The notes: a model not told the origin generated them from the sequence alone. A stretch of DNA of 64,000 nucleotides from Amphibalanus amphitrite (GCF_019059575.1 NW_024881705.1:62001-126000), one strand, 5' to 3'. Positions 33,961-46,307 are shown, counted from the first letter of the stretch. A program made the numbers and translations.

Positions 33961-34841
33961 TTTATGATATATCAAGTCCATCCGGGGATGTAGTTTCAGC
34001 TACACACAAAGGTATACAAGCCTGTCGTATTTAGTCCGGCTTTCCGTTATTCACTCGGCTAAGGATGGCCCGCGATAGTGTCTAGCGGAAACAGTCGGCA
34101 TGGTGCTTTGGCGTTATCAGGAAAGTTCAAAGGTGAAAAGTCTGTTGTTTGAACGAATGTCAGACATGACAAAGGATTTGATTTTAATGTGTGCTCAAAA
34201 CTCCAAAAGATACAGAGCAGAGCCTGCATGAAAGCATGGTTTGAATGCGAGCAATGAGCATGTAGAGCCTTTCAGCGATCATAAAAAGACGAGGGTCGTT
34301 TACGGGCACCAATAAAACGCTATGTTAATTGAGCGAGCGTTTGATTAGTAGACATTATTCCAACTTCCATGGGTTCGAAATTGAGGAAAGTCCAGCATTA
34401 TCACTTTGGAGAAGCAAAAAAGTCAAATAAAGTTACATTGCTCCGGCATACAACTTCGAAATTCGACAATCAAAAACAGCTAGAGTGATGTGTTCTGTGA
34501 CTTTTATAACAGCAAAGCGCGAGTTATAAGCGCGTAACCGTCGGAGACCATCCCAAACATGGGTTAATTTCGATGGATTTTAACTTACGTCTCATGAAGA
34601 TGATGATTCACTAGGCAGCATTTCAAACAACGTCAGCATGCGGCAACTTGCACTGGGTTCTTTGCACTCTCTTGCTGGCTTGCAGGCTGGCAAACATATC
34701 GCAAGAGAGCAGCCATAGCCCATAACACACTTACATGGAATATGTACTGATGTGCCTATGACATCAGTGTTACAATATGCACCACCTCACCTGCCGTTGC
34801 TCCTGGTGTCCCCTGTCGCATCTTGCCGTACACCAGGGCAC

Positions 34842-34965
34842 CCCCGATTGTCCCGGGCACCCCTGAGTGTCCCGCGCGGGCACCCCGGAGTGTCCCGCGC
34901 ACCCCTGAGTGTCCCGCGCACCCCTGAGTGTCCCGCGCACCCCTGAGTGTCCCGCGCGGACGGAG
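34842..34965. repeat. 19-bp minisatellite upstream of gene A
   Basis: About six copies of a GAGTGTCCCGCGCACCCCT unit, about 200 bp upstream of the gene A TATA box. GC-rich tandem DNA; any effect on the promoter is unknown. Open frames through it are not genes. Confidence 0.85.
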
Positions 34966-35164
34966 GTGGGCGGGACTCGCTGCCGCCGCGGCGCGGGCGA
35001 ACCGCGGGACCGACATTTGTCGCCGAGGCCCCGCCTACTTTCTCCACCTGACGCCGTGCGGTGTCTCATGAGCCGTGTTGACACCTTTAACCGTGCACAT
35101 ACCGTACGTCGGGTGGCCGCCGGTCCGGCTGGTTATGAAAGTGGATGCGACATTTTCGCGGCGG

Positions 35165-35171
35165 TATATAA
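35165..35171 (+). promoter_or_regulatory. TATA box of gene A
   Basis: TATATAA lies 59 bp before the ATG at 35224, the same arrangement as in genes B (60 bp) and C (63 bp). Confidence 0.75.
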
Positions 35172-35223
35172 CCTGTGGTGACCTGGCAATGGCCACTTCG
35201 GAGTGCGAACTGACATCAGTGCC

Positions 35224-38200
35224 ATGAAGAGGTCTACTCAGCTCCTTTGGATCGTTCTGGTGAGCCAAGATGTGACTTACATGATGACCCGCTGTTTTGG
35301 TGTATTGTACAGTGTATATCGCTTGAAGTATATATCTTTTACATTTTGAAAAACAAATCCAGCAAGCATTGTGACAATCTATTTTTTAGAATCTTATCAG
35401 CAAAACTGCTCTTCGAAAAAAAATTGATACCGGTGCGTCCATGTAGTTACCTTTGAAAATTTATCAGATCAATACAATCGATAGTAGAAATGTTTTTGCT
35501 GCGCGCCACCAACGGTGGCGAGCATATTAGATATTATATATTATTAGCATATTAGAAATGTCTATACCTAACTGTCCCTCAATGTGTCCTCAGGTGGCGG
35601 CGGCGGCCGGCAGTGTTGCCGCGGCCTCCTCTGCCGACCAGCCCGCCCCGGTGGTCGATCAGGGGCCCTCCGAGGTCGCTAAGGATGGAGAAGAGACCAC
35701 CTCTGGCGGACGCAAGGGACGCTTCTTCGCCAACTTCCTGCACCTGCTCGGCCTGGGAACGAAGGAGACTCCGGTGGCCGCGGCGGCGCCGACCACGCTG
35801 GTTCAGCCGCAGCCCGTCACGCTCAACGTGCAGCGACCGCTCCACATCAAACCCGTCATTGTGCTCAAGACCCACCAGCCGAAACCCGAGCCGCTTGTCG
35901 TCGGAACGCCATCGCACTACGTTGAAACGCCCTGCACGGTAGGTAAACACTGAACAGGTTAAGAAAATTGATTTGGCGGCTAATAGTCTTATAAGCATTC
36001 TAATCTCCTTTCTTGAAAATATGCAAAGATATCTTTTTCGAACCCCTAAACCTAATATCAATATGTGCGACGTGGTTCGCCATGCCGGAATATTTTCTGT
36101 TACAGTGTGCAAGCTCTGCTGCTGGTTACCTTCTCGGTGATGTCCGCGTTCGCGTTGATATTATTTATGTCCAAAGCCATTAACAAAGAAGTCCCTCGAA
36201 CGTGCCACGTCTCCCTGAGTTGACCCATCTCTGTTCTCCGCAGGGCGCCCACTGTCCCGAGTGCAGCGATCACGCGCCCTGCCACAGCGGCTACTGCCTG
36301 GCCGGTCACTGCGTGGCCTGCCTGTGGGACGCCCACTGCGGCAGCGGCTACCAGTGCGCCTCCAGCGTCTGCGTTCAGATCCCCGTTCTGACGCCGGTCC
36401 TGCCTCCAGTTGAGTGCACTCAGGACGAGCACTGCTACGACGGAGGCAGCTACAAGAACCGCTACCGCAAGAGCTGCGTCAACAACCACTGCGTTGATCT
36501 CTATGATGGCGACCACGGTGGAGACAGGTGCACCAAGTACTCTGGATGTCAGGGAGGACACTACTGCTCAGATGGGGTCTGCAAGCCGTTCGTTCCCGAA
36601 TGGATGCCGTGCTCGGTGGCCGAGAGCTGCCAGTCCAACAGCTGCCTGCAGGGAAAGTGCGCCGAGTGCTCCCAGTGGAAGCCGTGCCCCTCCGGACAGT
36701 TCTGCGACCACGGACACTGCAAACGTCCCGGCCATACAGGAGACAGCTGCTGGCTCAGTCTCCAGTGTAAGTCCCACATCTGCTGGCACGGCGCTTGTGC
36801 CGACTGCGCCCACCACAGCGACTGCAAGGCGGCAGGCGAGTTTTGTGACAAGGGCCTGTGCAGGGCGATGCTCGGATTTGGAGACAAGTGTTCCAGCAAC
36901 AGCCACTGCATGTCGAATATCTGCGACAGGAGCTCCCGAAGGTGCGTCGACTGCAAGACCTCGGCCAGCTGCGACAGCAACTCGTTCTGCAACGCCGACT
37001 TCAAGTGTACGCGAAGAGGCGTATTCAACGACCAATGCGTAAGGGACCAACACTGTGAATCGAATCTGTGTGGCCCCAAGAACAAGTGCGTAGAGTGCAA
37101 GCGCAAACGGGACTGCAGGGACAACTCAGACTTCTGCGACGTGGAAGAGGGACGCTGCATGAGAAAGAAGACCCTCGGCCAGACGTGCGACCGAAGTGAG
37201 GAGTGTGTCGACCAGCTGACCTGCAGCACCACCACCAGAAAGTGCGTCCGGTGCCAGATCAACAGCCAATGTCCCGACAGACAGCGCTGCGACAGCGCCC
37301 TCGGCATGTGCGTGCCCAAGAACGACCTGAATCAGAACTGCGTGGGCGACTCCGACTGCCGGAGCGGCTTCTGCGGCCCGGAGAACACCTGCGTCATGTG
37401 CCGCGCCAACGTCATGCCCACCACGTGTCCGACCAGCAGGGAGTTCTGCTCGCGCCAGGGCATGTGTCTGCCCGGTAACGTCCGCGCCGGCAGGATGTGT
37501 CTCTCGGGCGAGAGTGCCCAGTGCGCGCGCGGCCTGATCTGCACTAACCGGGTGTGTGAGGTGCCTCAGAACAGCGGCCAGACCACCCAGCGGCCCGGCA
37601 CGAGCAGCTCCATTTCGGCTCCGAGGCCGGGCGTCAGTCCGCCGACGCCGGCCACCCCCACCCCGCCTACGTTCCGGCCCACCTTCCCCACGACCACTCC
37701 CCCTGGCACCGGCAGCTCCGTCTCACCGGACTTCAACCAGCCCAACCCCGGAAACAGGCCGAACCCCGGAAACAGGCCGAACCCTGGAAACCAACCCAAC
37801 CCTGGAAACCAGCCCAATTTTGGAAACCAACCCAACCCTGGAAACCAGCCCAATTTTGGAAACCAGCCCAACCCTGGAAACCAGCCCAATTTTGGAAACC
37901 AACCCAACCCTGGAAACCAGCCCAATTTTGGAAACCAACCCAACCCTGGAAACCAGCCCAATTTTGGAAACCAACCCAACCCTGGAAACCAGCCCAATTT
38001 TGGAAACCAGCCCAACCCTGGAAACCAGCCCAATTTTGGTAACCAACCCAACCCTGGAAACCAGCCGAACCCTGGAAACCAACCCAACCCTGGAAACCAG
38101 CCCAACCCTGGAAACCAGCCCAACCCTGGAAACCAGCCCAACCCTGGAAACCAACCCAACCCCGGAAACAGGCCTGGAAGCAGACCTAACCCTGGTAACA

Positions 38201-38547
38201 GACCTAACCCTGGAAACCAACCCAACCCCGGAAACCAACCCAACCCTGGTAACCAACCCAACCCTGGAAACCAGCCCAACCCTGGAAACCAGCCCAACCC
38301 TGGAAACCAGCCCAACCCTGGAAACCAGCCCAACCCTGGAAACCAGCCCAACCCTGGAAACCAGCCCAACCCTGGAAACCGACCCGTCACCATTACACTC
38401 CCCACCGGTCAGCTTCCTCTCCCCGGCGGCGGCCAGATTCAATTCCCGGGCGGCCAGATTCCGCTGCCGAATCTCATCAATAACCTGTCGAACCTTGGTC
38501 AGCTAGGGCTGTCCACATTACCGCAGCAACAGCAAGGACGCAAATAG
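35224..38547 (+). CDS. Gene A: secreted cysteine-rich protein with NPGNQP repeat tail
   Basis: Three exons: 35224-35259 (MKRSTQLLWIVL), 35594-35938 and 36244-38547, all phase 0, joining to about 894 residues. The N-terminus plus VAAAAGSVAAAS forms a signal peptide. Exon 2 encodes a proline- and lysine-containing linker. Exon 3 encodes about 440 residues of tandem cysteine modules, roughly C..C.....C....FC....C......G..C......C, resembling Dickkopf N-terminal/EB-type cysteine-rich repeats. Then come about 36 hexapeptides NPGNQP, seven of them NFGNQP, and a short hydrophobic C-terminus. The protein is probably extracellular, with a stiff disulphide-rich part and a disordered, possibly elastic or adhesive, tail. 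Function is unknown. Paralogues B and C lack the hexapeptide tail and the second intron. A possible AATAAA is at about 39066. Confidence 0.85.
37735..38387 (+). repeat. 18-bp coding tandem repeat (NPGNQP) in gene A
   Basis: About 36 copies of AACCCTGGAAACCAGCCC in frame. In the first half, units with AATTTTGGA (NFGNQP) alternate strictly with NPGNQP, giving a 36-bp higher-order repeat with seven NF units. One degenerate unit (GSRP) interrupts near 38170. The high nucleotide identity shows recent expansion or homogenisation. Confidence 0.95.
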
Positions 38548-39308
38548 ACGAATCACATGCATCCGTACCACGCTGGCAGGTAGATGGAAACGGCGGATGC
38601 TGCAGACACCCAGTGGGAGGGTTAAGTGCTCTGTGCTAGCCCAAAGTGTATATTATGGGATGTGTTAGGGGCAAACATCGATCAAGTGTACTTCGATTGC
38701 TATACGAAAGCAAAGGTATAGTCACCATTTTTAGAAATATTTACTGTTCTCGGCTCTAATGGTATCATATCATTTGAAAAAAAAAAAAACAGTAAAAAGA
38801 TCAAAAACAGGAAGTAAATGAAATTCACTTAGCAGGGTTCGCAGCCACATCATATCAGCCCACTTACACCCTTGCATGCCAGCGGAACAAGCTTCATACC
38901 AAATGCTCGCTTTTTGTTTTGTTTTCTTGTTTATATAGTGTGTGCCTGTGTCGTCCATTACGTAGCGCCAATATGGAGGGATACGGGTCATTGTTCTGTG
39001 GTTGGCGTCTTTGTTGTGTTGTTGCGCATTGGAGAGGAACAATGTATGTTGCAGTGTGGCACGAAAATAAACCGTTCGACCGGAATGAGCTTCATTTTTT
39101 AATGAGACAGAAATGCTGATCTAAGTCCTCACGCTTTCATGAGGTTGATGAAAAAGCCTTTGCTCATACTAAATAGAAAAATGACGAAAAAACAATTATA
39201 TAAAAGAGACTGATATTTCACCCTTGTGGCTTCGAGCAAAATGATTCCATAGCTTTGCAAAAACAACTCAATGTAAATAACACAGTTTCGGTATATAATT
39301 ACTGAAAA
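38548..39308. other. 3' region of gene A
   Basis: Presumed 3' UTR and intergenic DNA after the gene A stop. A possible polyadenylation signal AATAAA occurs at about 39066-39071. No other gene recognised. Confidence 0.4.

Positions 39309-39309
<1 letters not shown>

Positions 39310-39360
<51 letters not shown>
39310..39360. repeat. (TA)n microsatellite
   Basis: About 25 uninterrupted TA dinucleotides, beginning a few bases after the signal-peptide exon that lies to its right on the minus strand. Confidence 0.98.
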
Positions 39361-39362
<2 letters not shown>

Positions 39363-39378
39363 CATGTTTGTGTAAAAA

Positions 39379-39559
39379 TGACAGCATAACGGGCGTTTGT
39401 TTGCTTTTTTGCCAAGTTCTCTAAACTTCGTACGATCTTCTTGCCATCTGCTTCAAATTCATGTAAAATTGTGCCTATATTGTCGGGTAACGTTTCGTTA
39501 ATATCACCATTAACATCTTCACCCATACAAAACAGACACAATAACACCAAATATAACAT
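39379..39559 (-). CDS. Signal-peptide-bearing first exon of an unknown secreted protein (partial)
   Basis: Starting at ATG 39559 on the minus strand it encodes MLYLVLLCLFCMGEDVNG, a clear secretion signal, then an acidic/basic stretch ending LENLAKKQTNARYAVIF. The first in-frame ATG is 15 codons further up (39604), but the leader fits the later start better. A homologous but broken copy is at 33784-33960, and similarity stops just after VIF, so the exon edge is probably there; the exact donor is not clear. No second exon was found, and the (TA)n tract follows at once. The gene may be real and continue to the left, or may itself be a fragment. The size and helical look recall the start of the TULIP-like protein at 46308, but that link is weak. 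Confidence 0.5.
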
Positions 39560-39604
39560 TCGTCTCGTCTCGAAAATCGCAAGGAATGAGTTTCCTATTG
39601 ACAC

Positions 39605-40345
39605 GGATCTAATTCAATTTGATGTAGCACTTTAAAGTACAAACGCACATGATCATTGCAATGGCACCTCTCGCGATTACATTTTCAGCGCAAATATACG
39701 GACACTCTACGTACATATTCATTATACACCGACACACATTTCGCATACACAAACATTCAGTTACATCATTCGGTTACAATCATCGGTTCAGTTACATTCA
39801 GTTACAATCATCAGACAAGCCACACATGTTTCAATGACAGTTTCGCATGCATTCGGTCTACACATAATCAACTAGCACACAAGTCTAAAACCTAAGTGCT
39901 ACCTATCTGGGCGCCAAGGGTCTTCCATCGTATAAGGACAGAGTACCCGTCATGTTCATTTGACGGTTGATAGCTGGGTCTCTATCCCTGATGAAGACGG
40001 CTTCAAGAATCGCAAGCTTATGTTTTTTGGGACATCTAGCTATGATGCTGGTATTGTTAACTATCATGCTGCGAGTGAGTTTGCGAGTCTATTATCTATA
40101 TGCGAGTCTATTATATATATAATAGACTACAAAAGCAATATTCCTAAATAAACTGTGAGAAGTGAGAACTTTTGCGACTTGGCGCTCACCGCTCCAAGAA
40201 TTCTTGGAGCGGTTATACCTACGTTAACGTAGGTATAAGCCACTTGATTTTTGTTGTTCTAAGACATGCAGGATTTTCGACAAATATCGATAAAGAAACC
40301 CAAAGCAGACCTGAAGCCAGGCCAAAGCAGCTGGTGGGTGCCACC
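39605..40345. other. Region without a recognised gene
   Basis: AT-rich. Contains TTCAGTTACA-type short repeats (39750-39800) and two small hairpins at 40189-40240 (CCAAGAATTCTTGG and ATACCTACGTTAACGTAGGTAT, perfect palindromes). No gene. Confidence 0.45.
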
Positions 40346-40349
40346 TCCT

Positions 40350-42320
40350 GACTTTTTCACGATTGCTCGGAGCGCTAACCACGGAGAGAGTTGAAAGACG
40401 GCATACCTAACATTTCACTCTAGCCAAATCTTGTAACACCAACCACATTTTCGGGCCCGGGCAAGTCACTGATATTGTATGTGAGCCGCTGCGTGATCCT
40501 AAAACTTTGCAAAGCAACGGCCTTAGTACACAGAAGGTATTTCACAGAATGATGAAGCTTATAGGACTGACCTCCCTGCACCCTCATATCATTTACATCT
40601 TGGATTTTTCCTGGGGTCTCCTGAGGTCAGGAGTCCAGGATGGTCACGTTATCACAATTTTAAGTAAGTGAGGGAAATTTAGAAACTGTTATTTTAACGT
40701 CAGAAATAATCTTAAGGCGTTCTCACACTCTTGGCACGACTTTTGGCCAGGCTTTCGTCGTGGCAGATCGTGCCATTTTGGAGCACAAACTGGGAGACTC
40801 CCGCGTCATTCACGACTGTCGACTAGCTCACGCATAGTACACGAGGAGTTCATGGTGATTTGACGAATAGTTCACGAATGAGCATGCGTCAGTGTCCACA
40901 ATGCACAAACTGGCGCTATGAGTTCACGCATAGTTTAATCGCATAGTTTGCGCATAACGTGCACATTTTCCGCATGTTGGCACGACGAGTTCCCGTATCA
41001 CGTAATTCGTGAAGGCTGGGGCACGCCATATAAAAATGAGAGCTTCCTTTTCTGGATTTAGCGTCATGTTTTCATTCTTAATCATGGTTATTCAAAGTTA
41101 TTAGCTTTTGATGCCCTGCGGAGGAGACAACATGCTGAATGCCAGAGACACAAGTATTGCAGAGAAGAGAAGATGTCCATACCTGGCAGCTGCTCTATAG
41201 TCATTATATAAGAAGAGCAGGAAAGGTTGGAGGAGAATAGCAAAAAAGGCATCCTCACATCAAAGAAAGGCTCAGAAAAACGTTGGTCAGGAACTCGTAG
41301 ACCAGAAGTCGCGAGATTGCCAGTATTATGCCAGTATCAATAGGTATTACTGTCCAGAAATGTAGTATGACAGCCCAGTTCAGTCCATTGGAATGGCGAG
41401 CAGTGTCCAGGAAGACCCCACACCGACACGAGCGCCACTCTCAGGCAGTAGTCGTGAACTGTTCGTGAAATCATCGTGAACTGCGCGTGTCATGCACAAA
41501 CTATTCGCAATGTGCGTAAAGAAGTCGTAAACTATTCGTGCCATCAATGCGTGAAGAATACGTGATAACATACCGTGTCAGCGGGAATGTACGGCCGTGT
41601 TGCGATATCCATCATTTCGTGAGCATGTCGCGAACCACTCGTGAATTCGATTTGAGATGACCATGTGCAGCGTGACAGACGTGGTATGGCGCGTATCGTC
41701 ACGCACTGGCACGCATCCTCCTGCATCGACATGACGAATTCACAATGATTTCACGAATAGTTTGCGCTTAGTTCTCTCCTTGGTCGCGGATTTTTATCGT
41801 GAACAAAATTTTGAACATTTCAAAACCCTCGCTCATACACGGCACGCAGTAACTACGGCGTTGCGAGTTCTTCACGTCAGTGAACGACTATGACTACTGT
41901 ACTGTAGTTTGCGCGCTAGTAAAGCCCCATATGTTCCTCGAAGCTTTTCGTCAATAGCTCTCGATCAAATTGAGCTAGAGAGTCGCAAAATCCATTCGTA
42001 TATGGACTAAAATATACCTTCCAAATCGGAAGTAAAATGTAATGCAACGCACCTGGGAATTTCGAACATGGTGGCACCAAAATCGCTGCTCTGCGACCAT
42101 TTAGGGCGAGCTCATTCACCAAAAACTGGATTCCTGCCTAGGGGTTTTGACCTGACCTCAGAAATCACAGGCTGACCTGAGACCTTAAAATCGGGCATCA
42201 GTCACAGGATCACAAAACGGCGCACACACTCGCCTTTTCCGCGATGCTCTAGCTCAATTAGGGGCGAAATGGCAAAGAGGGTTTCATCTACCCACTCCCC
42301 CACCCTCGGTCAAAATCATG
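40350..42320 (+). mobile_element. Decayed relative of the 50.5-kb element, with a 1.2-kb insertion
   Basis: 40360-40710 and 41930-42310 align in order with 50570-50930 and 51050-51490 of the TTAA-flanked element: CGGCATACCTAACATT, CACCAACCACATTTT, GGATTTTTCCTGGGGTC, TCTCGATCAAATTGAGCTAG, and CTTAAAATCGGGCATCA near the end. The terminal repeats and TTAA sites are no longer clear. About 1.2 kb between the halves (about 40720-41930) is unrelated and rich in TTCACGAATAGTTCACG-like and CGCATAGTTTGCGC-like words, probably a later insertion of another repeat family. Confidence 0.65.
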
Positions 42321-42688
42321 CAGGATACCACTATTGATCTCGTCTTCATGATTACTAGTTACACACGTGTTTTTCGTTACTTTGCAACCCTCATGGATAA
42401 ATGCAACCCTCATGGATAAAAAAGACGTTCATACCGTACGAGCCTCAAGTAGAGACAGCACAAAGGACAACAGCTTTAGTATACTTATGCACATATGCAC
42501 CCCACCGCCACATCCGGACATTCCTGCCCAAATGCAAAACTGTGTAAAGATGCACGTGCTACCTGCTATGCTTTCTCTATGGACCGGCGAACCGAAGCGC
42601 GTAAGACGACATGCTACTTAACTACCGTTTTAAGGCTGCCTCTAGTAGGGCCAGTTCTGAAAGTAGTCTCACGGCTGATTTATACAGG
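42321..42688. other. Upstream region of gene B
   Basis: Nothing recognised; ends at the gene B TATA box. Confidence 0.4.
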
Positions 42689-42695
42689 TATATAA
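42689..42695 (+). promoter_or_regulatory. TATA box of gene B
   Basis: TATATAA, 60 bp before the ATG at 42749. Confidence 0.75.
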
Positions 42696-42748
42696 CGCGC
42701 GGCGGACCTCGGTAGCACATCATCTGTGCCTGCACCGCCGACTGCAGT

Positions 42749-45434
42749 ATGAAGACGCTCCACCTGCTGTGCGCCGCCGCCCTGGTAAGTACAGGTCTTC
42801 TGAAATGACCTCAGCACAAACAACCTAACGTCTGGAATGCATCGCTATTTGGTTAACTAACAGATCTGCCTACATACCGTGCAGCTTTAGAATGCGTGGA
42901 ATAATGTGTTTGCAACGAACCCAGTGCACTTCAGCAATCAGACAGAGCTTTGATGTGAAGCTTTGTGTGAGAAAATTCCCTTAAATGCACGCGGGCCATA
43001 TATGCATATTTAATACCTATCCAGGTGTAGTCAGTAAAGTTAGTGAACTAATAAAGATAAGAATGCAACTCAAAAGCATGCCAGATATTCTAGAGCCATA
43101 CGGAGAGATTACACCTTTCCATTATGCAAAGTTAAATTAATAAAATGTAGGGCAGCGCATGGTCACAATGCATCCGAGGTGACAGTTGCAATAGGCTTGG
43201 CAAGATGCCAATAAGAAAACATGCTTCTTTGGCTCGGAAAAATATATCTTAGTTTGAAGACAAGTGAAGTTTGTTTATTGCTCGCCATGATTTTTTTTTC
43301 ATATAGGTATGTCAGCGTATCTGTCTTGAGAGTGCCGCTTGCAATGCAAAGGCTTCGTGCATATAGTCATCTTGCGAATTCTAAAAATTGGAGATTTTAT
43401 TATAAAATAATATCAATTTTTTAGGGATTGCTGCATATCGAAGAAAGCTCTCAAATAACCATGCATAATGCAACGCATTCGCCATGCATCCTTAATATCT
43501 AGAGACACGTCTACACATAGGTACTCGTATGTTCACCAGCCAAATGATACGCCACGTAGTCATACACGTACAAAACATGAGTTCAGGTGACATACTGCAT
43601 CTATCTAACAGACATATTCCTATGCTCTCCTCTCCAGGTGGTGGCTGCCGCTGGCAGTGCCGCGGGAGCCGAGTCCGCCGACCCGCCGGCGGTCGACCAG
43701 GGGTCCTCCGAGGTCACCAAGGAGCGGGAGACAGGCTCAGGCCAGCGCAGGGGACGCTTCTTTGCCTCCTTCTGGAATCTACTCGGCTACAATGAGGAGA
43801 AGGAAGAGACCAAAGTGGAAACTGTTCCCGTTCCTGTTTCCGTGGCAACGGTGCAAACTGCTCCCAAACCCATCCATATCAACCCAGTCATCGTCCTGAA
43901 GCAGGAGCATCTAACGGCGGCGCTACCCAAACCAGTAATCGTCCAGTCTGCCCCTCCGAAGCCCATATTTGTTCAGCCTGCCCCTCCGAAGCCCATATTT
44001 GTCCAGCCAGCCCCTCCCAAGCCCGTGTATACGCCGCCAGTCCACCCGGAGCCCGTGTACGCGCAGCCAGCACATCCGAAGCCAGTGCATCCTCAGCCCG
44101 CCACTCCTGTCATCCAACACGGCAACGACGGGTGCAAGACTGATTATCAGTGCCCCAAGGGTTCCTACTGCTTCTCCTACAACTGCGTCCAGTGCATAAC
44201 TGACGAGCACTGCTCCGCTGGTGGCCGGCACAGTCGTACCTACCAGAGGCGGTGCGAGCACAACCGCTGCGTGGACATCTGGCAGGACGACGTCGTGAAG
44301 TGCACCAAGTACTCGGCGTGTCCCGATGGCCAGTACTGCTCCGCAGGAAAGTGCACGCCCTTCGTGCCCGAGTGGATGCCGTGCTCGGTGGCCGAGAGCT
44401 GCCAGTCCAACAGCTGCCTGCAGGGAAAGTGCGCCGAGTGCTCCCAATGGAAGCCGTGCGCGGCCGGACAGTTCTGCGACCACGGTCACTGTAAGTCGCC
44501 GGGTAAAACGGGAGACAGCTGCTGGCTCAGCTTCCAGTGTCAGTCGCACATCTGCTGGCAAGGCCTCTGCGCCGACTGCGCCCACCACAGCGACTGCAGG
44601 AACGCAGGAGAGTTCTGTGAGAAAGGCCAGTGCAAGTCCCTTCTTGGGTACGGCGAGAAATGCTCCGAGAACAGCCAGTGTGCGTCCAGAATCTGTGACA
44701 GCATCACGGGCCAGTGCGTTGACTGCAGGAACTCACTGACCTGTCCTGACAACAGCTTCTGTAGCACCGGCTTCAAGTGCGTGCGCAAAGGCATGTTCAA
44801 GGATGCGTGCACGTCAGACAGCCAGTGCCTGTCAAGAAGATGCGGACCCAAAAACACTTGCGTTCAGTGCAACCGTCTGCAAGACTGCAACAGCAGCACT
44901 CACTTCTGCGACATCTCCTTAGACGGAGCGTGCACGCCGCTGAAGCGAGTCGGACAGATCTGCGACGCGAACGAGCAATGTCTGGCACCCCTGACGTGCA
45001 GCCCAAGCACCAACAAGTGCGTCCAATGTCAAATCAACAGTCAGTGTATGGACAGTCAGCGCTGCGACAACACCCTGGGCATGTGTGTGGCCAAGTCTAT
45101 CCTCGGTGACTCCTGTGTGGGAGACTCGGACTGCCAGAGCGGGGTGTGCGGCATCGTGTCCAACCAGTGCGTCCAGTGCCGCGCCGGTGTGGTCGGGTCC
45201 TGTCCCGCCACCTCCTTCTGCACCGTTGATGGCACCTGTGTGCCCACCAGCGTGCCACTGAACGGCGCGTGTCCCTCGGGGCAGAACGAGCAGTGCGCCG
45301 TCGGTCTGGTGTGCACAAACCTCGTGTGCAGATCTCCGACATCGGTCATTGACCCGTCACAGACCACCTCACCCAACACCCCCACCCCTGCCGCGTCCGG
45401 CCCGTTCCAGGCCCGATCCTTCGGACGCCGCTGA
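42749..45434 (+). CDS. Gene B: secreted cysteine-rich protein
   Basis: Two exons: 42749-42784 (MKTLHLLCAAAL, then GTAAGT) and 43638-45434, phase 0, giving about 610 residues. The leader continues into VVAAAGSAAGAES, so a signal peptide spans the intron as in A and C. Then come a basic linker (RRGRFFASFWNLLG), a Pro-rich repeat of about ten residues (QPAPPKPIFV, QPAHPKPVHP), about 420 residues of tandem cysteine modules (FCDHGHCKSPGKTGDSCW, FCEKGQCKSLLGYGEKC) and a short Ser/Pro/Thr-rich end. There is no second intron and no hexapeptide tail, unlike A. A protein of this make-up is likely extracellular and disulphide-bonded; the function is unknown. Much of the cysteine region is almost identical in DNA to gene C. 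A possible AATAAA lies at about 45970. Confidence 0.87.
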
Positions 45435-46307
45435 GAGGTCATGCAACTAGTCGACGGAGATTCAGGAGGGTCGAGCAACCAGAGGCGATCAGATGACTAG
45501 AAAACTGCTAAAAGTAAATGTAAATGTAAATGGTATAAGTGGAAGGCCGACACCTTTGGTGTTGCGATTGCTTTTAAAGAAAAACGATTTGCACTGTAGC
45601 GATGTATTTCATAGCGTTGTTCAGCTTCACGGTCACTCTATTCGTGGTAGCATATCCTCGTCATGATGGCTCACTGGTTGCAAATGACCCTCCAAACTCT
45701 GTTGCTGATTTGCCCCTGTTCGTTATTTGTTATTATTAATCGGTATTTAAAGGCGATACACGTATGATTGCCACTACGAACACCTAAGTTGGCGTAACGT
45801 CCTTCCTTGGACACAAGGACGACTGTGAAATATATTGTTGAGTTTATATGTTGACGTTGTTTCCGTATGTTTTGTTGTTTTCGTTGTTTGGTGGAAGTTG
45901 TTACATCACGTGAATGTTGTTTTGTTATGTGTCTGTGCTGCCTTACATGTTGTATAGTCACGTTTGGCAAAATAAATGCATGTCCCTTACACACTAGTAT
46001 CTTCTGCTTCATGGCAAAACGGCAATCGTTTGAAAAGCAAGTCACAACTAATAGATAGCGGTAAAGCTGACATAAAGAGTTTCTCATATGGCTATAAAGT
46101 GTCCATCACGTTTTATGTATGCTATCATCGGTGCATCGCACATTTTATCAGACTTGAGCTGGACTTATCGTCAGATACAAATACGGAACCTTAAAGTATA
46201 ACTCATTGAGTCTGATAATTTCATGCAGCCCAATTTCCTTACTGAAACAGCTCGCAAAGACTGGATTGAGGGAACCAAACAATGTACTGCATCGTCCTGA
46301 ATGTTTA
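45435..46307. other. 3' region between gene B and the TULIP-like gene
   Basis: Presumed UTR and intergenic DNA. A short TGTAAA repeat is at 45510-45535, and AATAAA at about 45970 could end gene B. No other gene seen. Confidence 0.4.

Noticed and set aside
36202-36243. In-frame ATG at 36202 as start of gene A
   Set aside because: The segment lies before a good acceptor (TTCTCCGCAG). The TATA box and signal-peptide exon at 35224 and exon 2 give a complete secreted protein matching B and C.
37566-38442. Long minus-strand frames (GLGWFPGL and VSRVGL repeats)
   Set aside because: They are antisense shadows of the NPGNQP coding repeat of gene A.
43587-43637. ATG at 43587 as start of gene B
   Set aside because: It lies in the intron before the CTCTCCAG acceptor; the paralogous exon 1 at 42749 encodes the proper leader.
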